In this document: positions 29,903-40,134 of the stretch, piece by piece
Layout of the letters: every line of letters begins with the position of its first letter
Numbering within the stretch: the stretch's first letter is position 1
Source of the DNA: Rhodocyclaceae bacterium
GTDB lineage: Bacteria; Pseudomonadota; Gammaproteobacteria; Burkholderiales; Rhodocyclaceae
DNA: 48,950 nucleotides
NCBI GenBank assembly: GCA_028713915.1
Contig: JAQTNK010000031.1
Span: 1-48,950 of the forward strand
Direction of reading: 5' to 3'
Translations under genes and position numbers: made by a program
Notes under the pieces: model-generated
What the model was told of the DNA's origin: nothing
Seen by the model: only the letters and a program-made list of their open reading frames with translations
Database searches by the model: none

Positions 29903-31198
29903 TCAGCGCTTGAGGCGCAGTTCCGCCGCGCGCGCGTGCGCGGTGAGGCCTTCCCCATGCGCCAGCGTCGCGGCGATGGGCCCCAGCGCTTGCGCGCCGG
30001 CCGACGACACGTCGATCAGGCTCGAGCGCTTCTGGAAGTCGTACACGCCGAGCGGCGAAGAAAAGCGCGCGCTGCGCGAGGTCGGCAGCACGTGGTTGGG
30101 GCCGGCGCAATAGTCGCCGAGCGACTCCGAGGCATAGTGGCCGATGAAGATCGCGCCGGCGTGGCGGATCTTGTCCACCAGTGCCCGCGGCTCGGCGACG
30201 GCGAGTTCGAGGTGCTCGGGCGCGATGCGGTTGGCGATGGCGCAGGCTTCGTCGAGATCGCTCACGTGGACCAGCGCACCGCGTCCGGCGAGCGAGGCGG
30301 CGATGGTCTCGCGCCGCGGCATGGTCGGCAGCAGCTGGTCGATGCTCTGCTGCACGCGCTCGATGAACGCCGCATCGGGACACAGCAGGATGGACTGCGC
30401 AAGCTCGTCGTGCTCGGCCTGGGCGAAGAGATCCATGGCCACCCAGTCGGGATTGGCGGACGCGTCGGCGATGATCAGCACTTCCGAAGGACCGGCCACC
30501 ATGTCGATGCCGACGGTGCCGAAGACGCGGCGCTTGGCGCTGGCCACGTAGGCATTGCCGGGGCCGACGATCTTGTCGACCTGCGGGATCGTCTGCGTGC
30601 CGTAGGCGAGCGCGGCGACGGCCTGGGCGCCGCCGATGGCGAACACGCGGTCGACGCCGGCGAGATGCGCGGCGGCGAGCACCAGCGCGTTCTTCTCGCC
30701 GCGCGGGGTCGGCACCACCATGATGAGTTCGCGGACGCCGGCGACCTTGGCCGGCAGTGCGTTCATCAGCACGGAACTCGGATAGGCGGCCTTGCCGCCG
30801 GGCACGTAAAGGCCGACGCGGTCGAGCGCCGTGATTTTCTGGCCGAGGCGCGTGCCGTCGGCTTCGGTGTATTCCCAGGACTCGGCCTTCTGCCGCTCGT
30901 GGTAGCTCCTGACGCGGGCCGCCGCCTGTTCCAGCGCGGATTTCTGCGCCGCCGGCAGGCCGTCGAAGGCGGCTTTCAAGGCTTCGCGCGACAGTTCGAG
31001 CTGCGCCATCGACGTCGCCTCGAGCTTGTCGAAGCGGCGCGTGTAGTCGAGTACGGCGGCATCGCCGAGCGTGCGCACGTTGGCGAGGATGTCGGCGACG
31101 GTGCGCTCGATGGCTTCGTCCGTCGAGTGGTCGAAGGCCAGCAGCGCGTCGAGCGTCGCCAGGAATTCCGGCTCGCGGGTCGACAGCCGGCGCATCAT
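29903..31198 (-). CDS. hisD: Histidinol dehydrogenase
   Basis: Zinc enzyme of 431 aa performing the last two oxidations of histidine synthesis. Conserved motifs include [53 protein letters not shown] and [14 protein letters not shown], plus [12 protein letters not shown] and [20 protein letters not shown] near the metal site. It starts in the hisG stop (ATG at 31198 overlapping TGA). In relatives hisC and hisB follow; here the FliD-like gene and the selenium block follow instead. Confidence 0.97.
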   Translation of the reverse strand: MMRRLSTREPEFLATLDALLAFDHSTDEAIERTVADILANVRTLGDAAVLDYTRRFDKLEATSMAQLELSREALKAAFDGLPAAQKSALEQAAARVRSYHERQKAESWEYTEADGTRLGQKITALDRVGLYVPGGKAAYPSSVLMNALPAKVAGVRELIMVVPTPRGEKNALVLAAAHLAGVDRVFAIGGAQAVAALAYGTQTIPQVDKIVGPGNAYVASAKRRVFGTVGIDMVAGPSEVLIIADASANPDWVAMDLFAQAEHDELAQSILLCPDAAFIERVQQSIDQLLPTMPRRETIAASLAGRGALVHVSDLDEACAIANRIAPEHLELAVAEPRALVDKIRHAGAIFIGHYASESLGDYCAGPNHVLPTSRSARFSSPLGVYDFQKRSSLIDVSSAGAQALGPIAATLAHGEGLTAHARAAELRLKR

Positions 31199-31836
31199 TG
31201 CGCGGCCTCGGCGAAGGCGTCGATCACTGGCTGGATCAACTCGCGCTTGGTCTTCAGCGCCGCCTGGTTGACGACCAGCCGCGACGAAATCTCCATGATC
31301 TCCTCGACTTCGACGAGATTGTTGGCGCGCAGCGTGGCGCCGCTCGAGATGAGGTCCACGATGGCCTCGGCAAGGCCCGCCAGCGGCGCCAGTTCCATCG
31401 AGCCGTAGAGCTTGATGAGGTCGACATGCACGCCCTTGGCGGCGAAATGCTCGCGCGCCGTCGCGATGTACTTGGTGGCGATGCGCAGCCGCGCGCCGCG
31501 CTGCACGGCGGCGGCGTAGTCGAAGCCCGCGGGGGCGGCGACCGACATGCGGCACTTGGCGATCTTCAGGTCCAGCGGCTGGTAGAGGCCGGCGCCGCCG
31601 TGTTCGAGCAGCACGTCCTTGCCGGCGATGCCGAGGTCGGCCGCGCCGTACTGCACGTAGGTCGGCACGTCGGATGCGCGGACGATGACCACGCGCACGT
31701 CGGCCCGGTTGGTGTCGATGATGAGCTTGCGCGAGGATTCCGGATTCTCGGTCGGCACGATGCCCGCCGCCGCCAGCAGCGGCAGGGTCTCCTCGAAAAT
31801 GCGGCCCTTCGAGAGGGCGATGGTGATCCCGTTCAT
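31195..31836 (-). CDS. hisG: ATP phosphoribosyltransferase, short form
   Basis: First and feedback-controlled step of histidine synthesis, joining ATP and PRPP. At 213 aa it is the short HisG form, which lacks the regulatory C-terminal domain and in known cases needs HisZ as partner; no hisZ lies in this window. [22 protein letters not shown] and [16 protein letters not shown] are typical, and the PRPP-binding region is [14 protein letters not shown]. It lies 4 bp after murA. Confidence 0.95.
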   Translation of the reverse strand: MNGITIALSKGRIFEETLPLLAAAGIVPTENPESSRKLIIDTNRADVRVVIVRASDVPTYVQYGAADLGIAGKDVLLEHGGAGLYQPLDLKIAKCRMSVAAPAGFDYAAAVQRGARLRIATKYIATAREHFAAKGVHVDLIKLYGSMELAPLAGLAEAIVDLISSGATLRANNLVEVEEIMEISSRLVVNQAALKTKRELIQPVIDAFAEAAQ

Positions 31837-31840
31837 AAGG

Positions 31841-33329
<1,489 letters not shown>

Positions 33330-33331
33330 GA

Positions 33332-34141
33332 TTACATCCTCAGTTTGTAGCCGCGTTTCAACATGGCCAGGGTCAGGGCCGCGACGGCGCAGAAACAGCA
33401 TACGCCGACCGCGAGGCTCGTCCAGGGCGAGACGTCGGACACGCCGTAGAAGCCGTAGCGGAACCCGTCGATCAGGTAGAACACGGGGTTGAAGCGCGAC
33501 ACCTGCTGCCAGAAAACCGGCAGCGAGTGGATCGAATAGAAGACGCCGGAAAGAAATGTCAGCGGCATGATGAGGAAGTTTTGAAAGGCGGCGAGCTGGT
33601 CGAACTTGTCGGCCCAGATGCCGGCGACGACGCCCAGCGTGCCGAGCAGGCCGCCGCCGAGCAGGGCGAAGAGCAGTATCCACAGCGGCGCCGCGAAGCG
33701 GACGTCGGCGAACCAGCCGGTAACGGCAAGCACGCCCAGGCCGACGACCAGCCCCCGCACCACCGCCGCCAGCACGTAGGCGGCCCCGAAGGCGCGATAG
33801 GAAAGCGGCGGCAGCAGCACGAAGACGATGCTGCCCGTGACCTTGGACTGGATCAGCGAAGACGACGAGTTGGCGAAGGCGTTTTGCAGGATGGACATCA
33901 TCACCAGTCCCGGCACCAGGAAGGCCGTGTAGGGAACGTCGTGCACCCGCACGTGCGCTTCGAGCACATGCGAGAAAATCAGCAGGTACAGCATCGCCGT
34001 CAGCACCGGTGCCGCGACGGTCTGGAAGCCGACTTTCCAGAAGCGCAGCACTTCCTTGTAGAAGAGGGTCCAGAAGCCGATCATGTCGGCCGCCGCGCCG
34101 CCCGTGGCGGGAAGCGAAGACCGAAGGTGGGGGGCCGTCAT
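33332..34141 (-). CDS. ABC-2 type transporter permease
   Basis: Six-span permease of 269 aa. FWTLFYKEVLRFWKVGFQT is the cytoplasmic N-terminal helix; the ABC-2 signature region is FNPVFYLIDGFRYGFYG. It pairs with the upstream ATPase, whose stop overlaps its ATG at 34141 (ATGA). A later in-frame ATG at 34084 (MIGFWTL) is possible and would give 250 aa. This YadH-like exporter is found between mla and bolA genes in related bacteria; substrate unknown. Confidence 0.9.
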   Translation of the reverse strand: MTAPHLRSSLPATGGAAADMIGFWTLFYKEVLRFWKVGFQTVAAPVLTAMLYLLIFSHVLEAHVRVHDVPYTAFLVPGLVMMSILQNAFANSSSSLIQSKVTGSIVFVLLPPLSYRAFGAAYVLAAVVRGLVVGLGVLAVTGWFADVRFAAPLWILLFALLGGGLLGTLGVVAGIWADKFDQLAAFQNFLIMPLTFLSGVFYSIHSLPVFWQQVSRFNPVFYLIDGFRYGFYGVSDVSPWTSLAVGVCCFCAVAALTLAMLKRGYKLRM

Positions 34142-34875
34142 GCGTTCATCACCCGCACGAAGACTTCCTCGAGGTTCAGCGATTCGCCGACGAAGCGCTG
34201 CAGCAGGTTGGCCGTGGTGTCGAGCGCGACGAGGCGGCCGGCTTTCATCATGGCGATGCGTCCGCACTCGCTTTCGGCTTCCTCGAGGTAATGCGTCGTC
34301 AGCACGATGGTGTGGCCGTCCTCGTTGAGGCGCCGGATGAAGCGCCAAAGGCCCTGGCGCAATTCGACGTCGACGCCGGCCGTGGGTTCGTCGAGCACGA
34401 TCACCGGCGGCTTGTGCACCAGCGCCTGGGCCACCAGCACGCGCCGCTTCATGCCGCCGGACAGCGTGCGCATGTTGGCATGCGCTTTCGTCGTCAGGTC
34501 GAGGTTGTCGAGGATCTCGTCGATCCAGTCGTCGCGCTGGCGGCAGCGGCCGATGCCGAAATAACCGGCCTGGATTTCCAGGGTTTCGCGCACGCTGAAG
34601 AAAGGATCGAATACCAATTCCTGCGGCACGACGCCAAGCAGGCGCCGGGATTGGCGGTAGTCGGACTGGACGTCGTGGCCCATGACCGCGAGCGTGCCGC
34701 GATCGGGCCGCACCAGCCCGGCCAAGGCGGATATCAGCGTCGTCTTGCCGGCGCCGTTGGGGCCGAGCAGGCCGAAGAACTCGCCGCCGCCGATTTCAAG
34801 GTCGACGCCGTCGAGCGCGCAGACGGCGCCGAAATGCTTGACGACTCCGGAAACGCGGATGGCGGGAACGCTCAC
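34138..34875 (-). CDS. ABC transporter ATP-binding protein (YadG-like)
   Basis: ATPase of 245 aa paired with the downstream ABC-2 permease. Walker A is GPNGAGKTTL, the signature is LSGGMKRRVLVAQAL and Walker B is VIVLDEPTAGVD, followed by the H-loop TTHYLEEAE. The order Walker A - signature - Walker B is intact, so it should be active. The gene lies 30 bp after mlaB. Confidence 0.93.
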   Translation of the reverse strand: MSVPAIRVSGVVKHFGAVCALDGVDLEIGGGEFFGLLGPNGAGKTTLISALAGLVRPDRGTLAVMGHDVQSDYRQSRRLLGVVPQELVFDPFFSVRETLEIQAGYFGIGRCRQRDDWIDEILDNLDLTTKAHANMRTLSGGMKRRVLVAQALVHKPPVIVLDEPTAGVDVELRQGLWRFIRRLNEDGHTIVLTTHYLEEAESECGRIAMMKAGRLVALDTTANLLQRFVGESLNLEEVFVRVMNA

Positions 34876-34905
34876 GGGGCGGCGCAGCGCCTGCCGGCCG
34901 GCGGC

Positions 34906-35184
34906 TTACAGCGGCAACAGCGCGCCGACACCGTAGACGTCGGCGAGGCTGCGCAGGCTGTGCGGCAGGTTGGCGATGCGGACGTCCTTGTTCAGCCGCT
35001 TGGCGGCACGCTGCCAGCCGAAGACCACGGCCAGTCCGGATGAGTCGACCTCGGTCACGCCGGACAAGTCGAATACCGCGTCGCTGCGGGCCACCATGGC
35101 GGCACCTTCGGCGAGCAGGCCGGCCGCGGCGGCCATCGTCATGGCGCCGGAGACTTCGATGCGGTCGCCGAGCTCGCGCATCAT
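34906..35184 (-). CDS. mlaB: MlaB-like STAS domain protein
   Basis: Single STAS domain of 92 aa. FDLSGVTEVDSSGLAVVFGW holds the conserved DSSG at the helix start, the usual contact site. MlaB binds the MlaF ATPase and is needed for activity of the MlaFEDB lipid transporter. The start overlaps the mlaC stop (ATGA), and the gene position after mlaC agrees with this role. Confidence 0.9.
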   Translation of the reverse strand: MMRELGDRIEVSGAMTMAAAAGLLAEGAAMVARSDAVFDLSGVTEVDSSGLAVVFGWQRAAKRLNKDVRIANLPHSLRSLADVYGVGALLPL

Positions 35185-35798
35185 TTCTTGACGGCCACCG
35201 TCTCGCCGGACTTGTTCTTCGCCTGCAGCGACTTGATCAGCCCGTCGATGCCGCCCTGGCGCACCTCGTTGGCGAAGGATTCGCGGTAATTGAGGATGAG
35301 GCTGATGCCGCCGACTTCGATGTCATAGACCTTCCAGGCCTTGTCCGGCTTTTCGAGATAGTAGTCGAGCTGGATGGGCTTGCCGCCCGGCTGCTTGATC
35401 TCCGTGCGCACCTTGACGTCGGTGTCGCCCGGCTGCATCTTGAACGGCTTGTAGTCGATGGTCTGGTTCTTGTACTCGGTCAGCGCCTTCGAGTAGGTGC
35501 GCACCAGCAGCGTATGGAACTCGTCGGTCAGCACCTTTTGCTGCGCCGGCGTGGCCTGGCGCCAGTCGCGCGCCACGGCCAGCTTGGTCATGTGCGTGAA
35601 ATTGAAGTACGGCAGCACCTTGGCCTCGACCAGGTCCATGGCCTTCTTGGTGCTGCCGGACTGGATGTCCTTGTCCTTGCGCACGATGTCGAGGACGTCA
35701 TCGGTGACGCTCTTGATCAGCGCGTCAGGCGCGATTTCCTGCGCATTCACGCTGGCGGCGAGGGCAAGCCCCGCGACGATGCCAAACAACCACTTCAT
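35181..35798 (-). CDS. mlaC: Periplasmic phospholipid-binding protein MlaC
   Basis: Soluble periplasmic carrier (205 aa) that moves phospholipid between the outer-membrane MlaA complex and the inner-membrane MlaFEDB complex. It has a signal peptide (MKWLFGIVAGLALAASVNAQ, cleavage likely after Ala), and the Tol_Tol_Ttg2-type domain with VLPYFNFTHMTKLAVARDWR and LDYYLEKPDKAWKVYDIEVG. It is followed directly by mlaB. Confidence 0.94.
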   Translation of the reverse strand: MKWLFGIVAGLALAASVNAQEIAPDALIKSVTDDVLDIVRKDKDIQSGSTKKAMDLVEAKVLPYFNFTHMTKLAVARDWRQATPAQQKVLTDEFHTLLVRTYSKALTEYKNQTIDYKPFKMQPGDTDVKVRTEIKQPGGKPIQLDYYLEKPDKAWKVYDIEVGGISLILNYRESFANEVRQGGIDGLIKSLQAKNKSGETVAVKK

Positions 35799-35822
35799 GA
35801 AAATATCCTTCGTTGGGGGGGG

Positions 35823-36542
35823 TCAGTCTTCGCTCTCGCGCGGTGGATTGCCGTCGTAGATCAGGTTGCGGCGACGCTGCAGGTAGCCGTCGCGAATATA
35901 GGAATACTTGTCCAGCGCAGCCTCTTCGATGACCTTGTCGGCCGGCAGCATGCCGGCGCGGTCGCTTTCGACGCGCACCGCCAGCAGCGTGTTGCGCGTC
36001 GCAACGTGGCTGTAATTGGCCACCGGATCGGCCTTGACGTCGAGCACCAGGCCGACGGTGTCGCGCGCCGTGCGCGGGCCGAAGAACGGCACGACGACGT
36101 AGGCGCCGTCGCCCACGCCCCAGCGGCCGAACGTCTGGCCGAAGTCCTCGTCGTGCTTTTCCAGGCCCATGTCGGACGCCCAGTCGATCACGCCGAGAAT
36201 GCCGACGGTGGTATTGACGAGGAAGCGGGCGCCGTCGGAGGCGGCTTCCTGAACCTTGCCCTGGAGCAGGTTGTTGACGCCGATGAAGACGTCGGCGATG
36301 TTGCCGAAGAAGTTGCTGACGCCGGTCTTGACCGGCGTCGGCAGCGCCGCGTCGTAGCCCTTTGCCACCGGCTTGATGACGACCGTGTCGAGGCCTTCGT
36401 TGAACGAAAACATGGCACGGTTAAAGCCTTCGATCGGATCCTTGGGATTGCCCGAGGTGGCGCAGCCGCCCAGGAGTCCGATCATGCCGGCCGCGACGGA
36501 CAGCGTCGCGATGCGCTTCGCCAGTGTTCTGCCTGTGGTCAC
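35823..36542 (-). CDS. mlaA: Outer-membrane lipoprotein MlaA (VacJ)
   Basis: Lipoprotein of 239 aa that removes phospholipid from the outer leaflet of the outer membrane. The lipobox is LLGGC, followed by DPIEGFNRAMFSFNEGLDTV, the standard MlaA start of the mature domain; GVGDGAYVVVPFFGPRTARD is also conserved. Start is set at GTG 36542, because AAAGGA lies 7 bases upstream; an in-frame ATG at 36584 would add 14 residues ahead of the signal peptide and overlap mlaD's end. Confidence 0.92.
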   Translation of the reverse strand: MTTGRTLAKRIATLSVAAGMIGLLGGCATSGNPKDPIEGFNRAMFSFNEGLDTVVIKPVAKGYDAALPTPVKTGVSNFFGNIADVFIGVNNLLQGKVQEAASDGARFLVNTTVGILGVIDWASDMGLEKHDEDFGQTFGRWGVGDGAYVVVPFFGPRTARDTVGLVLDVKADPVANYSHVATRNTLLAVRVESDRAGMLPADKVIEEAALDKYSYIRDGYLQRRRNLIYDGNPPRESED

Positions 36543-36570
36543 GAGACATCCTTTCGAGTGGCTTGCCGTC

Positions 36571-37035
36571 TCACTTCTTTTCATCCTGGGCCTTGTTGAA
36601 CATGAACTCGCTGATCAGCTTTTCCAGCACCACGGCCGACTGGGTCTTCTTGACCGTATCGCCGTTCTTCAACATCTCGGTATCGCCGCCGACTTCGAAG
36701 CCGACATATTGCTCGCCGAGTATGCCCGACGTATTGATGGTCAGGATCGTGTCGCGCGGAAACTTGTAGCGGGCGTCGATCTTCATGCCGACCAGCGCCC
36801 GGTAGGATTCCGGATCGAAACGGATATCGGTAACGCGCCCCACCACCACTCCGGCGCTTTTCACCGGCGCGCGGACTTTCAGGCCTCCGATGTTATCAAA
36901 TTCGGCTTGCAGCTGATATGTCTCGCCGACGTTGCTGGATGCCAGGTTGCCGACCTTGAGGGCCAAAAACAACAGGGCGGCAAGGCCGATGGCAACGAAG
37001 AATCCGACCCAGAGGTCGAGCGTAGCGCGGTTCAT
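36571..37035 (-). CDS. mlaD: MCE-domain substrate-binding protein MlaD
   Basis: Inner-membrane-anchored MCE protein of 154 aa that forms a hexameric ring in the periplasm around the lipid path. The N-terminal helix is LWVGFFVAIGLAALLFLAL, and the MCE domain contains VRAPVKSAGVVVGRVTDI and TSGILGEQYVGFEVGG. The ATG overlaps the mlaE stop (TAATG). Length matches other MlaD proteins. Confidence 0.95.
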   Translation of the reverse strand: MNRATLDLWVGFFVAIGLAALLFLALKVGNLASSNVGETYQLQAEFDNIGGLKVRAPVKSAGVVVGRVTDIRFDPESYRALVGMKIDARYKFPRDTILTINTSGILGEQYVGFEVGGDTEMLKNGDTVKKTQSAVVLEKLISEFMFNKAQDEKK

Positions 37036-37832
37036 TAGGCACCTCGGAACATGAGAGCGGTAAGGATGAAGTCGGCGGCGAGGATCGCCAGCGATGACGT
37101 GACAACGGTACGGGTCGTGGCGCCGGAGACGCCTTCGGCCGTGGGTTCGCAATCGTAGCCTTCGAAAACGGCAATCCAGCTGATGATGGCGCCGAAGACG
37201 AAACTCTTGATGACGCCGTTCAGGATGTCTTCGCGGAAATCGACGGAAGCCTGCATCTGCGACCAGAACGAGCCTTCGTCGACGCCGATCAGCTGGACGC
37301 CGACCAGGTAGCCGCCGAAAATGCCCATCGCCGAGAACAGCATCGCCAGGAGCGGCATGGAGATGACGCCGGCCCAGAAGCGCGGCGCGACGACGCGGGC
37401 GATCGGGTCGACGGCCATCATTTCCATCGCCGAGAGTTGTTCGGTCGCCTTCATCAGGCCGATCTCGGCGGTGATCGCCGAGCCGGCGCGGCTGGCGAAC
37501 AGCAGCGCCGCGACGACCGGCCCGAGTTCCCGCACCAGCGACAGGGCCACCAGGATGCCGAGCGCTTCGGAAGAGCCATAGCGCTGCAAGGTGTCGTAGC
37601 CTTGCAGGCCCAGCACCATGCCGACGAACAGGCCGGAGACCAGGATGATGATCAGCGACAGGACGCCGGTGAAATAGATTTCGCGGATCGTCAGGTTGAA
37701 GCGCCGCAGCGCCGTGCCGGAATACATCACGGTCGCCAGCAGGAAGCGGGCGGCGAAGCCCAGCCGCCAGATGCGGTCGGTGACGCGGCGGCCGAGGCCC
37801 TGCAGGGCGCGAGTCAAACCGTTATCGGGCAC
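37035..37832 (-). CDS. mlaE: Phospholipid ABC transporter permease MlaE
   Basis: Permease of 265 aa for the Mla system. Several membrane segments are visible, with the conserved GLVSGLFVGMVLGLQGYDTL-like region (here GLFVGMVLGLQGYDTLQRYG), FASRAGSAITAEIGLMKATEQ and the C-terminal ATTRTVVTSSLAIL. GTG at 37832 is preferred, with GGAGG 6 bases upstream; a TTG at 37862 is the only other upstream start. It overlaps mlaF by 11 bp. Confidence 0.94.
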   Translation of the reverse strand: MPDNGLTRALQGLGRRVTDRIWRLGFAARFLLATVMYSGTALRRFNLTIREIYFTGVLSLIIILVSGLFVGMVLGLQGYDTLQRYGSSEALGILVALSLVRELGPVVAALLFASRAGSAITAEIGLMKATEQLSAMEMMAVDPIARVVAPRFWAGVISMPLLAMLFSAMGIFGGYLVGVQLIGVDEGSFWSQMQASVDFREDILNGVIKSFVFGAIISWIAVFEGYDCEPTAEGVSGATTRTVVTSSLAILAADFILTALMFRGA

Positions 37833-38637
37833 GAGGGGCCTCCGTGTAGATCTGCTCGCCAAACGGCTTGGCGGGATAGTGAAAGGATACCGGCCCGTCG
37901 GCCTCGCCCCAGACGAACTGATGCACGTAGGGTTCGTCGGAATGCCTGATCTCGTCGGCCGTGCCTTCGGCGACGATCTTGCCTTCGGAAACGAAATAGA
38001 CGTAGTCGACGATCTTCAGCGACTCCTGGATGTCGTGCGTGACGACGACCGAACTGATGCCGAGCGCATCGTTGAGCGTGCGGATCAGCTTGCCGACGAT
38101 GGACAGCGAAATCGGGTCGAGGCCGGCAAACGGCTCGTCGTAGAGCATCAGCATCGGATCGAGCGCAATGGCGCGCGCCAGCGCGACGCGGCGCGCCATG
38201 CCGCCGGAAAGCTCCGACGGCATCAGCTTCTGGGCGCCGCGCAGCCCGACCGCGTGCAGCTTCATCATCACGAGATCGTGGATCAGTTCTTCCGGCAAGT
38301 CGGTGTGCTCGCGCATCTGGAAGGCCACGTTGTCATAGACGGTCATGTCGGTGAACAGGGCGCCGAACTGGAACAGCATGCCCATGCGCCGGCGCAGGGC
38401 GTAAAGGCCGTCGTTGTCGAGCTCGCTGACGACCTGGCCATTGACCGTCACGGCGCCGGAAGTGGCCTTGAGCTGGCCGCCGATCAGGCGCAGCGTCGTG
38501 GTCTTGCCGCAGCCGGACAAGCCCATGATGGCGATGACCTTGCCGCGCGGAATCTCCATGTTGATGCCTTTGAGCACCGGCCGCCGATCGTACGTGAAAT
38601 TGACGTCAGCAAGTTTGACAAGAGGTTCGGACGACAC
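37822..38637 (-). CDS. mlaF: Phospholipid ABC transporter ATPase MlaF
   Basis: ATPase of 271 aa driving the Mla transporter. Walker A is GLSGCGKTTTLRL, the signature is LSGGMARRVALARAI and Walker B is MLMLYDEPFAGLDPIS. The C terminus ends HYPAKPFGEQIYTEAPRAR, past the last helix. Start is GTG at 38637. It is first in the mla run, so the promoter should lie in the 168 bp toward argA, where a kinase fragment is also seen. Confidence 0.95.
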   Translation of the reverse strand: MSSEPLVKLADVNFTYDRRPVLKGINMEIPRGKVIAIMGLSGCGKTTTLRLIGGQLKATSGAVTVNGQVVSELDNDGLYALRRRMGMLFQFGALFTDMTVYDNVAFQMREHTDLPEELIHDLVMMKLHAVGLRGAQKLMPSELSGGMARRVALARAIALDPMLMLYDEPFAGLDPISLSIVGKLIRTLNDALGISSVVVTHDIQESLKIVDYVYFVSEGKIVAEGTADEIRHSDEPYVHQFVWGEADGPVSFHYPAKPFGEQIYTEAPRAR

Positions 38638-38719
38638 GATGCCGCATCTACTTGAAAAGGGAAGCAGCCGATTCTACCAGACGAATGCTATCCAATCGGT
38701 ATCGGCCGGCGGCCGCCGC

Positions 38720-38809
38720 GGCGGGCGCATCGACGCTGAAAGCGAACCCGGCAAGGGTGCGCCGTGCCGCGCCGAACTGCCGCGCCGCCGCCAGGACGCG
38801 CCGACCTAA
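38720..38809 (+). pseudogene. Possible remnant of a sensor histidine kinase C terminus
   Basis: The plus strand can be read GGRIDAESEPGKGAPCRAEL followed by PRRRQDAPT and a stop at 38807. This closely resembles the end of a HATPase domain (GGRIWAESEPGKGATFRFELP in active kinases). Upstream bases do not continue the domain, so only about 30 codons are left. The stop overlaps the argA stop on the other strand. It is a fossil at best; a chance match in GC-rich DNA cannot be ruled out. Confidence 0.4.
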
Positions 38810-40134
38810 AGCGCCTTCACCAGGACCTTCGACTTGCGCTGGAAATTGTAGAGTTCGCGCCGGCTCTTCGGCAGGCTGTCGACGCCTTCCTCGACGAAGC
38901 CGCGCTCGGTGAACCAGTGCGCCGTGCGCGTGGTGAGCACGAACAGGCGCTTCAGCCTGAGCTTCTTCGCCCGCGCCTCGATATGCGTGCGCAGCTGGTC
39001 GCCGTAGCCGACCTCGCGGTAGTCGGGCATCACCGCCAGGCAGGCGAGCTCCGCCGCCTTCTCGCTGGAAAAAGGATAGAGCGCCGCGCAGCCGACAATG
39101 ACGCCGTCATGCTCGAGGACGGAGAAATGGGTCACTTCCATTTCGATGCGCTCGCGGCTGCGCTTGACCAGCGTGCCGTCGGCCTCGAGCGGCGCGATCA
39201 GCGCCAGGATCGAGCCGACGTCGGCGCCGGTCGCCTCGCGCAGGCGCGCCAGCGGCGCATGGGTCATCACCGTGCCGATGCCGTCGCGCGTGAAAAATTC
39301 CATCAGCATGGCGCCGTCGCGGAAGCGCGACAGGAAATGCACGCGGCCGACGCCGCCGCGGCAGGCGCGCAGCGAGCCGGGCAGCACGCGCAGCAGCTCG
39401 GGCGCCTGCTTGGTCTTCTTCGCCACGAGGTCTTCCGCCTCGTCGGCCGTCAGCGCGTCGATGAGGGCGCCTTTCTTGTCGATAAGGCCGGGCGCATCGC
39501 AGAGAAACACCAGCTTGTCGGCCTTGATGGCGACGGCGACGGCCTCGGCGACTTCCTCCCAGGCGAGGTTAAAGATTTCGCCCGAGGGCGAAGCGCCGAT
39601 CGGCGAGATCAGGACGACGTTTTCCTGCGCCAGGTCGGCGCGGATTTCCTCGGCGATGACGTGGCGCACGGCGCCCGTGTATTGGTAGTCGACGCCGCCG
39701 ACGATGCCGACCGGCTTGGCCGAGACGAAGTTGCCGCTGGCGACGCGCAGGAAGCCGCCGGCCAGCGGCGTGTTCGGCAGCCCCTGCGACAGCATCGCCT
39801 CGACCTCGATGCGCGTCACGCCCAGGGCGCGCTTGACGCATTCGAGCGTGTCGGCGTCGGTGACGCGCAAGCCCTTGTGGAAGCGCGGCGTCAGCCCGCG
39901 CGAGGCCATCTCGGCGTCGATCTGCGGCCGCGCGCCGTGCACCAGCACGAGGCGGATGCCCATGCTGTCGAGCAGCGCGATGTCGTGGATCAGCGCCTGC
40001 GCGATGTCCGACTCGATCACTTCGCCGCCGAAGGCGATGACGAAGGTCTTGCCGCGAAAGGCATGGATGTAGGGCGCGGCCTGGCGCACCCACGCCACCA
40101 GCCGCTTGTCGGTGTCTTGCGTCGTTTCGGTCAT
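38806..40134 (-). CDS. argA: N-acetylglutamate synthase (amino-acid kinase plus GNAT domains)
   Basis: First step of arginine synthesis, acetyl-CoA plus glutamate to N-acetylglutamate. The 442-aa product has an amino-acid-kinase fold (residues about 20-285; FVIAFGGEVIES, LVLVHGARPQID, LISPIGASPSGEIFNL) and a C-terminal GNAT domain (residues about 290-435; LACLAVMPDYREVGYGDQL), the classic ArgA arrangement. The start at 40134 (MTETTQD) overlaps the stop of the phosphotransferase gene (ATGA). The kinase-like domain is expected to bind arginine as feedback inhibitor. Confidence 0.95.
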   Translation of the reverse strand: MTETTQDTDKRLVAWVRQAAPYIHAFRGKTFVIAFGGEVIESDIAQALIHDIALLDSMGIRLVLVHGARPQIDAEMASRGLTPRFHKGLRVTDADTLECVKRALGVTRIEVEAMLSQGLPNTPLAGGFLRVASGNFVSAKPVGIVGGVDYQYTGAVRHVIAEEIRADLAQENVVLISPIGASPSGEIFNLAWEEVAEAVAVAIKADKLVFLCDAPGLIDKKGALIDALTADEAEDLVAKKTKQAPELLRVLPGSLRACRGGVGRVHFLSRFRDGAMLMEFFTRDGIGTVMTHAPLARLREATGADVGSILALIAPLEADGTLVKRSRERIEMEVTHFSVLEHDGVIVGCAALYPFSSEKAAELACLAVMPDYREVGYGDQLRTHIEARAKKLRLKRLFVLTTRTAHWFTERGFVEEGVDSLPKSRRELYNFQRKSKVLVKAL

